Positions 45,857 to 58,807 of a stretch of 64,000 bases of DNA are shown in pieces (positions within the stretch are counted from its first letter, which is position 1; each line of letters starts with the position of its first letter). A model generated the notes under the pieces. The model had not been told where the DNA came from. It saw only the letters and a program-made list of their open reading frames with translations, and made no database searches. This DNA comes from Sympetrum striolatum. Lineage: Eukaryota > Arthropoda > Insecta > Odonata > Libellulidae. The position numbers were made by a program, and so were the translations under genes. The stretch spans positions 372,001-436,000 of the forward strand of contig CANPUZ010000031.1 in assembly GCA_947579665.1 (NCBI GenBank). Reading direction: 5' to 3'.

Positions 45857-46934
45857 TACGAGTAAAATGTTGCTTGCATTCTGCAAGCAGATCGACAACA
45901 CTATTTTCATGTCGGCATCATATCCGGAAGGCCATCAAAAGAAAAAAAAAGATTGAAATATTTCTTAAAATTGCCTAAATTCCATCGTCCGGCATCGAAC
46001 CCGGGTCTTTACTGTGAACTTACTATGCAGCACGATAGAACATCACCATCTCTAACGATGTGTGAAAATTAAAGCAGAAATATGGGCTACAACTGCCTCA
46101 AAAGACGTTCTAATTTTTACGAATTTAAATGGCTCTCTGGATTCGAACCAAGGACGATCTTGGAAATCTAAAAAATGTTTCTGAAAGTTATTTATGATCT
46201 CTATCTATATGCCGAATTTGAAGTTTCTATATTATTGGCAAAGGTTTCAAAATAATACCTAAAAATCGGATTAACTTCTGATTGCAGAGACACCTGGTGT
46301 CGAACCCAGGACTCTTTGATAGCTGTGAATTCACTGTTTGATTTGTATGGACTTGATCTTTCTACATGCAAAGTTTGAAGTCAATATCGTGCCGGGAAGT
46401 ACCTAAAATTTGTTTCCGTTATCTCCGTAAGAAAAGCATTGGGAAGTGCAAATGGTCCTCTGGGATCGAACCAAGGACCATAAGCTAATATATAAAATTC
46501 GATTATGAAATAAATTCATGATATCTATCGAAGTGCTGAGTTTCAAGTATCCATGTTATCGGGAAAGGATCCAAAAAAAATCTTAAAAATCGCCGCAATG
46601 CATTTTAAACGGCCGATTTTTGCCCCGGCCTAGCATCGAACCAAGGATAATATTCGTAGATGTCTTTATCGTTTTCTTTAGATATCTTTGGCATCTAGCG
46701 ATCTCTCGAATTTCAACTCTCTACTTTCCCTGGAAGTGCACCAAAAAAATTTTCGAAAATCCCCACCATGTATCCTTATGGAGAAAATCGCGACTTTGGG
46801 GCCTTCTGGAATCGAACCCATGACACCGAGGTTCAAAGTCGGCTTTTTCCTGGAGGTTACACGTCATGGCCATAACGTCGTAAAAATTTCAAGTCGGTGG
46901 CACTTGTGGAACATGGTAAAACTTTTGATCCCCT
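45857..46934 (-). repeat. HMR unit, subfamily A, head H2
   Basis: Full-length. Ends TTTTGATCCCCTA (H2). Confidence 0.9.
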
Positions 46935-46947
46935 ATATATATATATA

Positions 46948-48023
46948 TACGAGTAAAATGTAGCTTGCATACTGCAAGCAGATCGGCAATACTAATTTCA
47001 TATCGGCATCATATCGGGACGGTCTTTAAAAGAAAAAAAAAGGATTTAATTTTTTCTTAAAATTCGCTGAAATTTCATCGTCTGGGATCGAACCCTGGTC
47101 TTACTGGTAAACCTACTATGAAACACAATAGAAGATCACCATCTCTAACTATGTGTGAAAATTCAAGCAGAAATATTGGCTATAACTGCCTCAAAAAACG
47201 TTCTAATTTTCACGAATCTTAATGCCTCTCGGGACTCGAACCAAGGACGATCTTGGAAATTTAAAAAATGTTTCTGAAATTTATTATTGATCTCTATCTA
47301 TATGCCGAATTTCAAGTTTCTATTTTAGTGGGAAAGGTTTCAAAATAATTCCTAAAAATCGGATCAAATTCTGATTTCAGAGACACCTGGTGTCGAACCC
47401 AGGACGTATTGCAAGCTGTGAATGCAGAATTTGATTTGTAAAGACTTACTCTTGTATCATGCAAAGTTTGAAGTTGATAGCATGTCGGAAAGTACCTAAA
47501 TTTTGTTTCCGTTGTCTCCGTAAGAAATGCATTGAGAAGTGCAAATGGCCCTCTGGGATCGAACCAAGGACCATCAGCGAACATGTAAAATTTGATTATG
47601 AAGTATATTCATGATATCTACCCACGTGCCGAGTTTCGAATATCCATGTTATCGGGAAAGGATCCAAAAAAAATCTTCAAAATCGCCGTAATGCATTTTA
47701 AACGGCCGATTTTTTCCCCGACCTAGCATCGAACCATGGACTATATTCTAAGATGTTTTTCTGATTTTCGTTGGATACGCACGGCTTCTAGCGATCCCTC
47801 GAGTTTCAACTCTTTCTCTCCCCGGGAAGTACCTCAAAACAATTTTCGAAAATCTCCGCCATGTATTCTTATGGAGAAAATCGCGTCTTTGGGGCCCTCT
47901 GGAACCGAACCCATGACCCTGAGGATCAAAATCGCAATTTTTCTGGCGGTTACACGTTATGGCCAATACGTCGTAAAAATTTCAAGTCAATCACGCTTGT
48001 GGTTTAGGCTGTGAATTAGTATC

Positions 48024-48024
<1 letters not shown>
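46948..48024 (-). repeat. HMR unit, subfamily A, head H1
   Basis: Nearly the same sequence as 51549-52625 in most of its length, including shared rare features (a module 2 flank reading ACCATGGACTATATTCTAAG). Confidence 0.9.
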
Positions 48025-48063
<39 letters not shown>

Positions 48064-48108
48064 ATAGGTATATCCATGAATGAATCCGGAGAAGCATCTA
48101 TATATAAT

Positions 48109-48149
<41 letters not shown>
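48025..48149. repeat. (CTAT)n, linker and (TA)n boundary
   Basis: About ten CTAT units, a forward GAATGAATCCGGAGAAGC linker, then a TA run. Here the microsatellite is continuous with both neighbouring unit ends. Confidence 0.9.
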
Positions 48150-48150
<1 letters not shown>

Positions 48151-49224
48151 GATACAAACTCACAGCCTAAACCACAAGAGTGATTGAGCTGAAATTTTTA
48201 CGACATATTGGCCATAACGTATAACCTCCAGAAAAATTGCGATTTTGATCCTCAGTGTCATGGGTTCGATTCCAGGGGGCTCCAAAGTCCCGATTTTTCC
48301 CGTTTAAATGCATTACTTTGATTTTCGGGAATTAAAAAAAAATACTTCCCGGATAGGTAGAGAATCAAAACTCAGGGAGCCTTTATATATGGTCATGATC
48401 TATCGAAAACATAAATGAGTTTTACGGAAAATAACCTTGGTTCGATGCTAGGTCGATGCAAAAATCTGCCGTTTAAAATGTATTGTGGCGATTTTTAAGA
48501 TTTTTTTTGGACCCTTTCCCGATGGCATGGAAACTTGAAATTCGGTATGGGGTTGGATATCATAAATATATTTCATAATCGATTTTTATGTTTTCCCTGA
48601 TGTTCCTTGGTTCGATCCCAGAGGGCCATTTACATTCCTCAATGCATTTCTTATGGAGATAACGGAAACAAGTTTTAGGTACTTCCCTGCATGCTATCGA
48701 ATTAAAACTTAGCATGATGGAAGAACCAGTCTAAACAAATCAAACTATTTATTCATAGCTATCAATGTGTCCTGGGTTCGACACCAGGTGTCTCTGCAAT
48801 CAGAAGTTGATCCGAATTTTATGAATTATTTTGAAACCTTTCCCAATAATATAGAAACTTGAAATTTGGCATATAGATTGAGATCAATAATAACTTTCAG
48901 AAAATTTTTTAAATTTCCAAGATCGTCCTTGGTTCGAGTCCCGAGAGCCATTTACAATCGTGAACATTAGAGCGTCTTTTGAGGCAGTTGTAGCCAATAT
49001 TTCTGCTTGAATTTTCACACATAGTTAGAGATGGTGATCTTCTATTGTTTTTCATAGTAGGTTTTCAGTAAGACCCGGGTTTGATGCCAGACTATGACAT
49101 TTCAGCGAATTTTAAGAAAAAATTAAATCCTTTTTTTTTCTTTTGAGGACCGTCCCGATATAATGCCGATATGAAATTAGTGTTGTCGATCTGCTTGCAG
49201 TATGCAAGCAACATTTTACTCGTA
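48150..49224 (+). repeat. HMR unit, subfamily A, head H1
   Basis: Full-length. Module 6 has GGTTTGATGCC. Module 1 reads CCAGGGGGCTCC in place of CCAGAGGGCCCC. Confidence 0.9.
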
Positions 49225-49246
49225 TATATATATATATATAGAGAGA

Positions 49247-50323
49247 GGATACAAACTCACAGCCAAAACCACAAGAGTGATTCGGCTGAAATTTTTACGG
49301 CGTATTGGCCATAACGTGTAACCACCAGAAAAATTGCGATTTTGATCCTCAGTGTCATTGGTTCGATTCCAGGGGACTCCAAAGTCCCGATTTTTCCCGT
49401 TTAAATGCATTGCCGTGATTTTCGGGAATTTTTAAAAAATATTTCCCGGATAGGTAGAGAATCAAAACTCATGGAGCCTATATATATGGTCATGATTTAT
49501 CGAAAACATAAATGAGTTTCCCGGAAAATTTCCTAGGTTCGATGCTAGGTCGAGGCAAAAATCGGCCGTTTAAAATGCATTGTGGCGATTTTTAAGATTT
49601 TTTTTGGACCCTTTCCCGATGGAAAGGAAACTTGAAATTCGGCATGAGGTTGGAGATCATACATATATTCCATAATCAAATTTTACATATTCGCTGATGG
49701 TCCTTGGTTCGATCCCAGAGAGTCATTTACATTCCTCCATGCATTTCTTATGGAGATAACAGTAAAACGTTTTAGGTACTTCCCGGCCTGATATAGACTT
49801 CAAAATTTGTATGAAATAATATGAAGTCCTAATAAGTCATACTGTGCATTCACAGCTACCAATATTTCCTGGGTTCGACACCAGGCGTCTCTACAATCAG
49901 TAAATTATCCGATTTTTAAGAATTAAGTTTAACCCCTTCACAATAATATTAAAACATGAAATTAGGCATATAGATAGAGAACATAGATACATTTCAAAAA
50001 CGTGTTTTAAATTTCCTAGATCGTCCTTAGTTCGAATCCAGAGAGCCATTTACATTATTGAAAAGTAGGCCGTCGTTTGAGGCAGTTGGAGCCAATATAT
50101 CTGCTTGAATTTTCACACAAAGTAAGAGATGGTGATTTTCTGTTGTGCTGCATAGTAAGTTCACCATTAAGACCCAGGTTCGATGCCAGACGATTAAATT
50201 GCAGTGAATTTTAAGAATATTTTCAATCCTTTTTTTTCTCTTTTGACGGCCTTCCCGATATGATGCCGACATGAAATTAGTGTCTCGATCTGCTTGCAGT
50301 ATGCAAGCTACATTTTACTCGTA
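49247..50323 (+). repeat. HMR unit, subfamily A, head H1
   Basis: Full-length. Hairpin 5 is altered (AGTTCGAATCC). Confidence 0.9.
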
Positions 50324-50462
50324 TATATATATATATATAACTTATATATAGGTATATCCGGAGAAGCGTCTATATATAATAGATATATGAATGAATCCGG
50401 AGAAGCATCTATCTATTATATATAGATGCTTCTCCGGATTCATTCATATATATACCCAGATA
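50324..50462. repeat. Linker cluster with both variants and an inverted copy
   Basis: One AGGTATATCCGGAGAAGC linker, one GAATGAATCCGGAGAAGC linker and one reversed GCTTCTCCGGATTCATTC linker. The last two form a palindrome of roughly 30-bp arms. Confidence 0.87.
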
Positions 50463-51539
50463 GGATACAAATTCACAGGCTAAACCAAAAGCGACATTGA
50501 CTTGAAATTTTTACGACATATTGGCCATAACGTGTAACTTCCAGGAAAAAGCCGACATTGAGCCTCGGTGTCATGGGTTCAATTCCAGAAGGCCCCAAAG
50601 TCCCGATTTTCTCCATAAGGATACATGGTGAAGTTTTTCGAAAATTTTTTTGAGGCACTTCCCGGAAAGGTAGAGAGTTCAAATTCGAGGGATCGCTAGA
50701 TGCCGTGGATATGTAACGAAAATCAAAAAGACATCTTCGAATATTGTCCATGGTTCGATACTAGGTTGGGGCAAAAATTGGCCGTTTAAAATGCATTGCG
50801 GCGATTTTGAAGATTTTATTGAGACCATTTGCCGATTGCATGGAAACCTGAAATTTGGAATGAGGTTAGATATCATGAATATATTTCATAATAAAATTTT
50901 ACATGTTCGCTGATGGTCCTTGGTTCGATCCCAGAAGGCCATTTGCACTTCTCAATGCATTTCTTACGGAGATAACGGAAACAAAATTAAGGTACTTACC
51001 GGTATGCTATCGACTTCAAACTTTGCATGATACAAGAGCAAGACTTAACAAATCAAACTATGCATTCACAGCTATAACTATGTCCTGGGTTCGACACCAG
51101 GTGTCTCTGCAATCAGAAGTTGATCCGATTTTTAGGAATTATTTTGAAACCTTTCCCAATAATATAGTATCTTGAAATTTGGCATATAGATAGAGATGAT
51201 TAATAACTTTCAGAAACATATTTTAGATTTCCAAGATCGTCCTTGGTTCGAGTCCCGAGAGCCATTTACATTCGTGAACATTAGAGCGTCTTTTGATGCA
51301 GTTATAACCAATATTTCTGCTTGAATTTTCACACACAGTTAGAGATGGTGATCTTCTATTGTGTTTCATAGTAGTTTTACCAGTAAGACCCGGGTTCGAT
51401 GCCAGACGATGAAATTTCAGCGAATTTTAAGAAAAAATTCAATCCTTTTTTTTTCGTATGAGGACCGTCCCGATGTGATGCCGATATGAAATTAGTATTG
51501 CCGATCTGCTTGCAGTATGCAAGCAACATTTTACTCGTA
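50463..51539 (+). repeat. HMR unit, mosaic of H1 head and H2-type module 1
   Basis: Same mosaic type as 39595. Module 1 has GGTTCAATTCC (one base off). Confidence 0.88.
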
Positions 51540-51548
51540 TATAATAGA

Positions 51549-52625
51549 TACGAGTAAAATGTAGCTTGCATACTGCAAGCAGATCGGCAATACTAATTTC
51601 ATATCGGCATCATATCGGGACGGTCTTTAAAAGAAAAAAAAAGGATTTAATTTTTTCTTAAAATTCGCTGAAATTTCATCGTCTGGCATCGAACCCGGGT
51701 CTTACTGGTAAACCTACTATGAAACACAATAGAAGATCACCATCTCTAACTATGTGTGAAAATTCAAGCAGAAATATTGGCTATAACTGCCTCAAAAAAC
51801 GTTCTAATTTTCACTAATGTTAATGCCTCTCGGGACTCGAACCAAGGACGATCGTGGAATTCTAAAATATGTTTCTGATAGATATTTATGATCTCTATCT
51901 ATATGCCGAATTTTAAGTTTCTATTTTAGTGGGAAAGGTTTCAAAATAATTCCTAAAAATCGGATCAAATTCTGATTTCAGAGACACCTGGTGTCGAACC
52001 CAGGATGTATTGCAAGCTGTGAATGCAGAGTTTGATGTGTAAAGACTTACTCTTGTATCAAGCAAAGTTTGAAGTTGATAGCATGTCGGAAAGTACCTAA
52101 ATTTTGTTTCCGTTGTCTCCGTAAGAAATGCATTGAGAAGTGCAAATGGCCCTCTGGGATCGAACCAAGGACCATCAGCGAACATGTAAAATTTGATTAT
52201 GAAGTATATTCATGATATCTATCCACGTGCCGAGTTTCGAATATCCATGTTATCGGGAAAGGATCCAAAAAAAATCTTCAAAATCGCCGTAATGCATTTT
52301 AAACGGCCGATTTTTGTCCCGACCAAGCATCGAACCATGGACTATATTCTAAGATGTTTTTCTGATTTTCGTTGGATACGCACGGCTTCTAGCGATCCCT
52401 CGAGTTTCAACTCTTTCTCTCCCCGGGAAGTACCTCAAAAAAATTTTCGAAAATCCCCGCCATGTATTCTTATGGAGAAAATCGCGACTTTGGGGCCCTC
52501 TGGAATCGAACCCATGACCCTGAGGATCAAAATCGCAATTTTTCTGGCGGTTACACGTTATGGCCAATACGTCGTAAAAATTTCAAGTCAATCACGCTGG
52601 TGGTTTAGGCTGTGAATTAGTATCC
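51549..52625 (-). repeat. HMR unit, subfamily A, head H1
   Basis: Close twin of 46948-48024. Separated from the preceding plus copy by only nine bases, so the two tails form an inverted pair. Confidence 0.9.
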
Positions 52626-52651
52626 TATCTATCTATCTATCTATATAGGTA

Positions 52652-53753
52652 TACGAGTAAAATGTTGCTTGCATACTGCAAGCAGATCGACAACACTAAT
52701 TTCATATCGGCATCATATCGGGACGGACATCAAAAGAAAAAAAAATTCAAAATATTCGTAGAATTCGCTGCAATTTAATCGCCTGGCAGCGAACCCCGGT
52801 CTTCCTGGTGTACTTACTATGCAGCAAAATAGAAGATTACCATATCAAACTATGTGTGAAAATTCAAGCAAAACTATTAGGTGTAACTACCTCAAACGAC
52901 GTCCTACTATTCACATACACTCCTTATTAGAGAAATTATAATGTGCTCTGGCATCGAACCCAGGAAATGCATGGTCTTATCTATTTTTTTTCTTAAACAA
53001 AGTGTTAATATACATCTTCCATCTAAGCAAGAGCTCCCTAACATATCGATAAATGCATAAAAAAATTATGAAAAGATACCCCATAGTATTATATATGGGG
53101 GATATTTTTACCGCCCGGCATCGAACCCGGGTCTTTCAGGCAATACTTTCTATGCAGCACAACAGAAAAACACCATCTCTAACCGCGTATGCAAATTCAA
53201 GCAGAAATATTGGTTACAACTGCCTCAAATGACGTCCTACTTTTCCTTTATATTCCTTATGAGAGAAACGTTATTGTGCTCTGGCTTCGAACCCAGGAAC
53301 AGTACGGTCTTATGAAAATTTTTTTCTAAAACTTATTTGTACCATACATCTTCCAGCTAAGCACGAACATCCTATCATTTCGATAAGTGCATCTAAAAAA
53401 ATAATGAAAAACGGCTCCCATGTATTTTAAAGGGCAGATCTTTGCATCGTCCTAGCATCGAACCCAGAATAACTTTTGTAAAAGTCATTGATGTTTTCGA
53501 AAGTCCAAGACCATAAATATAGGCACCTTGAGTTTTACTTCTCTACCTATCCGGAAAGTATTTTTTTTTAATTCCCAAAAATCACGGCAATGCATTCAAA
53601 CGGGAAAAATCGGGAATTTGGGGCCCTCTGGAATCGAACCTATGACACTGAGGATCAAAGTCTCTTTTTTCCTGGGGGTTTCACGTTATGGCCAATATGT
53701 CATAAAAATTTCAGATCAATGACGCTTGTAGTTTAGGCTGTGAATTTGTATCC
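52652..53753 (-). repeat. HMR unit, subfamily B, head H1
   Basis: Nearly identical to 35025 and 36154. It again lies directly after a minus-strand A unit and a (CTAT)n run. Confidence 0.9.
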
Positions 53754-53875
53754 TATCTATCTATCTATCTATATAGGTATATATATGAATGAATCCGGAG
53801 AAGCATCTATATATAATAGATACATGAATGAATCCGGAGAAGCATCTATATATAATAGATATATATATATAGAGA
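53754..53875. repeat. (CTAT)n with two tandem linkers
   Basis: CTAT run, then two forward linkers and a short TA run. Confidence 0.87.
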
Positions 53876-54950
53876 GGATACAAACTCACAGCCTAAACCA
53901 CAAGAGTGATTGATCTGAAATTTTTACGGCTTATTGGCCATAACGTGTAACCACCAGAAAAATTGCGATTTTGATCCTCATTGTCATGGGTTCGATGCCA
54001 GGGGGCTCCAAAGTACCGATTTTTCCCGTTTAAATGCATTGCTTTGATTTTCGGGAATTAAAAAAAAATACATCCCGCATAGGTAGAGAATCAAAACTCA
54101 ACGAGCCGTTATATATGATCATGATCTATCGAAAACATAAATGAGTTTTACGGAAAATAACCTGGGTTCGATGCTAGGTCGATGCAAAAATCTGCCGTTT
54201 AAAATGCATTGTGGCGATTTTTAAGATTTTTTTTGGACCCTTTCCCGATGGCATGGAAACTTGAAATTCGGTATGGGGTTAGATATCATAAATATATTTC
54301 ATAATCGATTTTTATGTTTTCCCTGATGTTCCTTGGTTCGATCCCAGAGGCCCATTTACATTTCACAATGCATTTCTTATGGAGATAACGGAAAAAGGTT
54401 TAAGGTACTTCCCGCCATGCTATCGACTTAAAACTTAGCATGATAGAAGAACGACTCTTAACAAATCAAACTATGCATTCATAGCTATCAATGTGTCCTG
54501 GGTTCGACACCAGGTGTCTCTGCAATCAGAAGTTGATCCGATTTTTAGTAATTATTTTGAAACCTCTCCCAATAATATAGAAACTTGAAATTTGGCATAT
54601 AGATTGAGATTAATAATAACTTTCAGAAACATTTTTTAAATATCCAAGATCGTCCTTGGTTCGAGTCCCGAGATCCATTTACATTCGTGAACATTAGAGC
54701 GTTTTTTGAGGCAGTTGTAGCTATATTTCTGCTTGAATTTTCCTAAATAGTTAGAGGAGGTGATGTTCTATTATGCTGCATAGTAAGTCCACCAGTAAGA
54801 CCCGGGTTCGATTCCAGACGATGAAATTTCAGTGAATTTTAAGAAAAAATTAAATCCTTTTTTTTTCTTATGAGGACCGTCCCGATGTGATGCCGATATG
54901 AAATTGGTATTGCCGATCTGCTTGCAGTATGCAAGCTACATTTTACTCGT
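53876..54950 (+). repeat. HMR unit, subfamily A, head H1
   Basis: Full-length. Module 1 has GGTTCGATGCC instead of GGTTCGATTCC, the loop form usual in modules 2 and 6. Confidence 0.9.
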
Positions 54951-55013
54951 CTATTATATATAGACGCTTCTCCGGATATACCTATATATATATATATATA
55001 TAAGTTATATATA

Positions 55014-56092
55014 GGGGATCAAAATTCTAACCATGTTCCACAACTGCCACTGCCTTGAAATTTTTACGACATATTGGCCATAACGTGTAACCTCCAGGAA
55101 AAAGCCGACCTTGAACCTCGGTGTCATGGGTTCGATTCCAGAAGGCCCCAAAGTCGTGATTTTGTCCATAAGAATACATGGCGGGGATTTTCGAAATTTT
55201 TTTTGAGGCACTTCCCGGAAAAGGAGGGAGTTGAAATTCAAGGGACCGCTAGATGCCGTGCAAAACTAAAGGAATCCATAACGACATCCACGAATATTAT
55301 CCTTGGTTCGATGCTAGGTCAGGGCAAAAATCGGCCGTTTAAAATGCATTGTGGCGATTTTTAAGATTTGTTTTGGACCCTTGTCCGATGGCATAGAAAC
55401 TTGAAATTCGGTATGAGGTTAGATACTATAAAAATTTATCATAATCGAATTTTACATATTCGCTGATGGTCCTTGGTTCGATCCCAGAAGGACATTTAAA
55501 TTCCTCAATGCATTTCTTACGGAGATAACGGAAACAAATTTTAGGTACTTCCCGGCATGCTATCAACTTCAAACTTTGCATGATAGAAGAGCAAGTCTTA
55601 ACAAATTAAACTATGCAATCACAGCTATCAATGTGTCCTGGGTTCGACACCAGGTGTCTCTGCAATCAGAGGTTGATCCGATTTTCAGAAATTATTTTGA
55701 AACCTTTGCCAATAATATAGAAACTTGAAATTTGGCATATAAATTGAGATGATTAATAACTTTCTGAAACGTTTTTTTAATTTTCTAGATCGTCCTTGGT
55801 TCGAGTCCCGATAGCCATTTACATTCGTGAACATTAGAGCGTCTTTTAAGGCAGTTGTACCCAATATTTCTGCTTGAATTTTCACACATAGTTAGAGATG
55901 GTGATGTTCTATTTTGCTGCATAGTAAGTTCACAGTAAAGACCCGGCTTCGATGCCAGACGAAGGAATTTCAGCGAATTTTAAGAAAAATTTCAATCCAT
56001 TTATTTTCTTTTGATGGCCGTCCCGATATGATGCCGACATGAAAATAGTGTTGTCGATCTGCTTGCAGTATGCAAGCAACATTTTACTCGTA
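55014..56092 (+). repeat. HMR unit, subfamily A, head H2
   Basis: Full-length. Module 6 hairpin reads GCTTCGATGCC. Confidence 0.9.
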
Positions 56093-56138
56093 TGATATAT
56101 GAATGAATCCGGAGAAGCATCTATATATAATAGATATA

Positions 56139-57216
56139 GGGGATCAAAATTCTAACCATGTTCCACAAGTGCCAACGACTTGAAATTTTTACGACGTATT
56201 GGCCATAACGTGTAACCTCCAGGGAAAAGCCGACATTGACTCTCGGTGTCATGGGTTCGATTCCAGAAGGCCCCAAAGTCCCGATTTTCTCCATAAGGAT
56301 ACATGGCGGGGATTTTCGAAAATTTTTTTGGTGCACTTCCCGGAGAAGGAGAGATTTGAAATTCAAGGGATCGCTAGATGCCGTGCATATCTAAAGGAAA
56401 CCATAAAAACATCTATGATTATCATCCTTGGTTCGATGCTAGGTCGGGGCAAAAATCGGCCGTTTAAAATGCATTGTGGCGATTTTGAAGATTTTTTTTT
56501 GACCCTTTTCCGATGGCATAGAAACTTGATATTCGGTATGAGGTTAGATACCATAAAAATATATCATAATCAAATTTTACATATTCGCTGATGGTCCTTG
56601 GTTCGATCCCAGAGGCATATTTAAATTCCTCTATGCATTTCTTAATAAGATAACGGAAACAAATTTTAGGTACTTTCCGGCACGATATCGACTTCAAACT
56701 TTGCATATAGAAAGATCAAGTCCATACAAATCAAACAGTGCATTCACAGCTATCAATGTTTCCTGGGTTCGACACCAGGTGTCTCTGCAATCAGAAGTTG
56801 ATCCTATTTTTAGGAATTATTTTGAAACTTTTGTCAATAATCTAGAAACTTCAAATTCGGCATATAGATAAAGATCATAAATAACTTTCAGAAACATTTT
56901 TTAGATTTCCAAAATCGTCCTTGGTTCGAATCCAGAGAGCCATTTAAATTCGAGAAAATTAGAACGTCTTTTGAGGCAGTTGTAGCCCATATTTCTGATT
57001 GAATTTTCACACATAGTTAGAGATGGTGATGTTCTATTGTGCTGCATAGTAATTTCACAGTAAAGGCCAGGGTTCGATGCCAGACGATGGAATTTCAGCG
57101 AATTTTAAGAAAAATTTCAATCCATTTTTTTCTTTTGATGGCCGTCCCGATATGATGCCGACATAAAAATAGTGTTGTCGATCTGCTTGCAGTATGCAAG
57201 CAACATTTTACTCGTA
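56139..57216 (+). repeat. HMR unit, subfamily A, head H2
   Basis: Full-length, all six motifs present. Preceded by one linker. Confidence 0.9.
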
Positions 57217-57244
57217 TACCTATATACACATTCATTCATTCATA

Positions 57245-58320
57245 GGGGATCAAAATTCTAGCCATGTTCCACAAGTGCCACTGTTTTGAAATTTTTACCA
57301 CGTTATGGCCATGACGTGTAACCTCCAGGAAAAAGCCGACTTTGAACCTCGGTGTCATGGGTTCGATTCCAGAAGGCCCCAAAGTCGCGATTGTCCCCAT
57401 AAGATTACATGACGGGGATTTTCGAAAATTTTTTTGAGGCACTTCCCGGAAAAGGAGAGATTTGAAATTCAAGAGATCGCTAGATGCCATGCATATCTAA
57501 AGTAAACCATAAAGACATCTACGAATATTATCGTTGGTTCGATGCTAGGTCGGTGCAAAAATCGGCCGTTTAAAATGCATTGTGGCGATTTTGAAGATTT
57601 TTTTTGGACCTCTTCCCGATAGCATAGAAACTTGAAATTCAACATGAGGTTAGATATCATAAATATATCTCATAATCAAATTTTACATATTTGCTTATGG
57701 TCCTTGGTTCGATCCCAGAGGGACATTTATATTCCTCAATGCCTTTCTTACGGAGATAACGGAAACAAAATTTAGGTACTTCCCGTTACGCTATCGACTT
57801 CAAACTTTGCATGATACAAAAGCATGTCTTTACAAATCAAACTATGCATTCACAGCTTACAATATGTCCTGGGTTCGACACCAGGTGTCTCTGAAATCAG
57901 AAGTTTATCCGATTTTTAGTAATTATTTTGAAAGCTTTCCCAATAATATAGAAACTTGAAATTCGGCATATAGATAGAGTTCATAAATAACTTTCAGAAG
58001 CATGTTTAAGATTTCCAAGATTGTCCTTGGTTCGAATCCAGAGAGCCATTTACATTCGTGAAAATTAGAACGTCTTTTGAGGCAGTTGAAGGCAATATTT
58101 CTGCTTGAATTTACACACATAGTTAGAGATGGTGATCTTCTTATGTGGTGCATAGTATGTTTACCAGTAAGACCCGGGTTCGATGCCAGACGATGAAATT
58201 TCAGCGAATTTTAAGAAAAATTTCAATCCTTTTTTCTTTTGAGGACCGTCCCGATATGATGCCGATATGAAATTAGTATTGCCGATCTGCTTGCAGTATG
58301 CAAGCTACATTTTACTCGTA
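57245..58320 (+). repeat. HMR unit, subfamily A, head H2, last copy of the block
   Basis: Full-length and ends exactly at TTTTACTCGTA. The next bases (TTATATATTGACTC) have no linker, so this is the right edge of the array. Confidence 0.9.
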
Positions 58321-58807
58321 TTATATATTGACTCTTCATCGCGAATTAATTATCTCCATGAAAGCGATGGACATCGGTGGAAAGCATCGTAAATCCATCG
58401 GTGAATAAAGACACGGTTGATGGATCCATCGATGACTTTAAAAACGGATTGATGGATTTACGATTCCATCGATGAATTTTAAAAAGTGCCTATTGCCGAA
58501 TAAGAATTTTTATTTAATTTCCTTTCTTTAAGCCCTTATCTCTATTACAAACGACCACTTTCTAATTTTAGTTGTCAAAAGGAAAGAAAAGCTGCATTCA
58601 ATCAAAAATTTTATAATTATTAGTTATAGAAGGAAGTGGAATGAAATTTTGCACAAACATGCTTGTAACATGTTCAGAAAAACGTGCGCTCTAAAATCAC
58701 CTTAAAACATTTTTAGCACATGCTCACGTTGTGATTCTGAAACATTTTAGCTAAAATGACTAAAATTCCCTGAGCACCTGCTCAGCATCTTCTGTGCTAC
58801 TAGGGAA
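58321..58807. other. Array-edge segment with CCATCGATG repeats
   Basis: TCCATCGATGA occurs twice (about 58425 and 58466). CGTAAATCCATC (58388) and GATGGATTTACG (58451) are inverted. It ends with TGCTACTAGGGAA (58795-58807), the inverted form of CCCTAGTAGCA at 29844. Possibly the end of a decayed element; partner end not seen. Confidence 0.5.
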
